DNA from: Aristolochia californica
Taxonomy: Eukaryota; Streptophyta; Magnoliopsida; Piperales; Aristolochiaceae
DNA: 64,000 nt
NCBI GenBank assembly: GCA_029961685.1
Contig: JARWKL010000007.1
Coordinates: 14,889,013 to 14,953,012, forward strand
Reading direction: 5' to 3'
Shown here: one piece after another, positions 61,951 through 64,000 of the stretch
How positions within the stretch are numbered: the first letter of the stretch is position 1
Layout of the letters: each line of letters begins with the position of its first letter
Program-made: the position numbers and the translations under genes
The notes under the pieces: model-generated
What the model was told of the DNA's origin: nothing
The model's database searches: none
Seen by the model: the letters and a program-made list of their open reading frames with translations, nothing else

Positions 61951-63298
61951 GGGATGAAGGGAGAGCGAATGACTCGAAGTTTTGATTTAAGAAAAATGTG
62001 TACATCTAAAACGGAAAAGCACAATGCACATATGTAGAGAGAGATAATTCCAAAGAGTATCTGTAATTTTTAGGGATTGTAAGCACCTTTTTGTTTTTAT
62101 ATCTCAGGTTTTGCAATCATCGGGAAAAATGGGTTGCGGAGGATTTTTAACTGAGTGTTGAATTGCAATCCATAAGTCATTTCATACAAAAATATAGCCC
62201 GTTATGCATGATAAATCACATTACCATCATCTCTGATTAATTATGTCAGCTTTTTGCAAATGGGCAAAATAATGGCATGTTTGACTCGTGTAAATATCCC
62301 ACCGCAAGTTTACTTGAGAATTTAATGAGCATTTGTTATTCTCTTTAAAAGCTTTGCATCCATAGCTGATTTGTGTCGTTAACATGTTTCAAACATGTAT
62401 ATCCATTTTTAAAACATGTGTGGATGAAATCTCTTTCTTGCAAAATTCCAAGCTATTAGGGTTAAACTAGTGAAATTTCCCAAAATTGGATAACTAAACT
62501 TTTGTGTTCATTTTTGTTGGGTGAATAAATTTTATTTACTTATATTTGTTATTGTTTTAAATTTTTTCCATACATCAACTATAAAATTTTCATTTTGTTG
62601 TAAGCTTTTTGCCCTCTTCGTTTTCGGGATGAAGGGAGAGCGAAAAGTCAAAGTTTTGATTTAAGAAAAGAGTGTACATCTAAAATGAAAATGCACAATG
62701 CAAAAATGTAGAGAGAGATATTTCCAAAGAGTGTCTGTATGTTTTAGGGATCGTATGCACTCTTTCGTTTTTATATCTAAGGTTTTGCAATCGTCGGGAA
62801 ACGAGGGAGGCGGCTGATTTTAAACTGAGTGTTGACTTCAAATCCATAAGTCATTTCTTACAAAAATATAGCCCGTTACGCATGACAAATCACTTTACAA
62901 TCACCTATGATTGTTAGATCGACTTTTTGAATATGGGAAAAATAATGGCTTGTTTGACTCTGGCAAATATCCCATCGCACGTTCACTTGAGAATTTAATG
63001 AGCGTTTGTTATTCTCTTTAAGAGCGTTGGATCCATAGGTCATTTGAATCTTTTACATGTTTCTGGCATGCATATCCATTTTTAAAAGATGTGTAGAAAA
63101 AATCTCCTTCGTGTAAAATTCCAAGATATTAGTTTTGGACTAGTGGAATTTCCCAAACTTGGATAACGAAACTTTTGTGTTCATTTGTGGTGTGTGAATA
63201 AATTTTCTTCATTTACTTTTTTTATTGTTTTAAACTTTTTCCGTACATCAACAATGAAATTTTCATTTTGTTGTGATCTATTTGCCTTTTTCGTTTAC
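61951..63298 (+). repeat. HOR dimer A + B/C hybrid (early switch)
   Basis: A at 61951. B head at 62626 switches to C already near 62690-62710 (AAAATGAAAATGCACAATGC, then AGAGAGATATTTCC) and ends as C. It is 1,348 bp. The switch point is about 300-400 bp earlier than in the other B/C hybrids. Confidence 0.82.
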
Positions 63299-64000
63299 GG
63301 GATGAAGGGAGAGCGAAAAGTAAAAGCTTTGATTTAAGAAAAAAGTGTACATCTAAAATGGAAAAGCACAATGCACAATTGTAGGGAGAGATAATTCCAA
63401 AGAGTGTCTGTAATTTTTAGGGATTGTAAGCTCTTTTTACTTTTTATATCTCATGTTTTGCAATCGTTGGGAAAAATTGGTGGCAGATGATTTTTAACTG
63501 AGTGTTGAATTGCAATCCATAAGTCATTTCATACAAAAATATAGCCCGTTACACATGATAAACCACGTTACAATCATCTATGATTGTTAGATCAAATTTT
63601 TGAAAATTGGCAAAGTAATAACTTGTTAGACTCGGGTAAATATCCCACCGCACGTTCACTTGAGAATTTAATGAGCGTTTGTTATTCTCTTTAAAAGCTT
63701 TGGATCCATAGGTCATTTGAATCTTTAACATGTTTTGAGCATGCATATACATTTTTAAAACATGTGTTGAAAAAATCTCCTTCATGTAAAATTCCAAGCT
63801 TAACGGGGTTGGACTAATGGAATTTCCCAAACTTGGATAACAAAACTTTTGTGATCATTTGTGGTGTGTGAATAGATATTTTTTATTAGTTATTATTTTA
63901 AATATTTTCCACACATCAACTATAAAATTTTTATTTTGTTGTGATCTTTTTTGCGTTTTTTGTTTACGGGATGAAGGGGGAGCGAAACCTCAAAGTTCTG
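63299..64000 (+). repeat. Irregular partial unit: B head after C tail, then C
   Basis: After a C tail (GTGATCTATTTGCC, the approach to an A), the monomer at 63299 is of B type from its head (GCGAAAAGTAAAAG, CACAATTGTAGGG) to its tail, so the A monomer is missing. C starts at 63968 and the window ends. Confidence 0.8.

Larger units (their letters stand above)
46596..64000 (+). repeat. Satellite array, right segment
   Basis: Continuation of the same array after the retrotransposon. It resumes within the interrupted C monomer (CGTATGCACTC...) and runs to the window edge, ending in a C monomer that starts at 63968. It has the same orientation and the same three types. The first 4 kb beyond the transposon is irregular (a four-monomer unit, then an A/C hybrid). 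Regular trimers resume at 50512. Confidence 0.97.

Overview
The window is almost entirely one satellite DNA array, interrupted once by a small LTR retrotransposon. I found no host gene, tRNA, rRNA or CRISPR array. The array is strongly A+T-rich. The setting is a plant nuclear genome, probably a flowering plant and a large heterochromatic block. The reasons are the retroelement's 12-nt primer-binding site matching the 3' end of plant initiator-Met tRNA, its TG...CA LTRs, its 5-bp target duplication, a pol C-terminus-like remnant of plant Ty3/gypsy type, and the scale of the satellite. The species and the chromosomal position (centromere, pericentromere or subtelomere) cannot be told from the sequence.

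Satellite layout. The monomer is about 674 bp. I anchored every copy on a conserved GGGATGAAGG-like motif, giving about 92 monomers, all in the same orientation. They fall into three diverged types, A, B and C, in the order A-B-C. This gives a higher-order repeat (HOR) of about 2,020 bp. I count 21 full-length trimers. The rest are in-register hybrids (A/B, B/C, B/A, A/C, C-C) that keep the 674-bp spacing, plus a few out-of-register deletion junctions near 8104-8122, 11258 and 29512, and a small one at 54888. The stretch 15163-29187 is seven consecutive trimers. Irregular units are concentrated at 1-15 kb, 43.8-50.5 kb (around the transposon) and 54.5-57.9 kb. Three young duplications lie inside the array: 29512-31023 = 35542-37053 (2 differences seen in about 1.5 kb), 52506-52869 = 54525-54888 (no difference seen in 364 bp) and 56285-56617 = 56960-57292 (1 difference seen).

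Retrotransposon, 44622-46595 (1,974 bp), inserted in a C monomer with CGTAT target duplications. It has two LTRs (429 and 434 bp, about 93% identical), a primer-binding site, a polypurine tract and only about 1.1 kb of interior, with no gag, protease, reverse transcriptase or integrase. It is therefore non-autonomous. The interior is more G+C-rich than the array. It carries a 25-bp minisatellite, an 18-nt-arm hairpin, a 90-bp tandem duplication, an unrecognised 333-codon Arg/Ser-rich open frame and, in another frame, a short LEDKLVFQGG remnant.

Many 60-115-codon open frames recur in the satellite, mostly on the minus strand. They are the same few frames repeated with the monomers. Their B-versus-C differences are mostly amino-acid-changing, so I do not annotate them as genes. 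All coordinates and identities were obtained by reading and hand alignment and may be off by a few bases at hybrid junctions.
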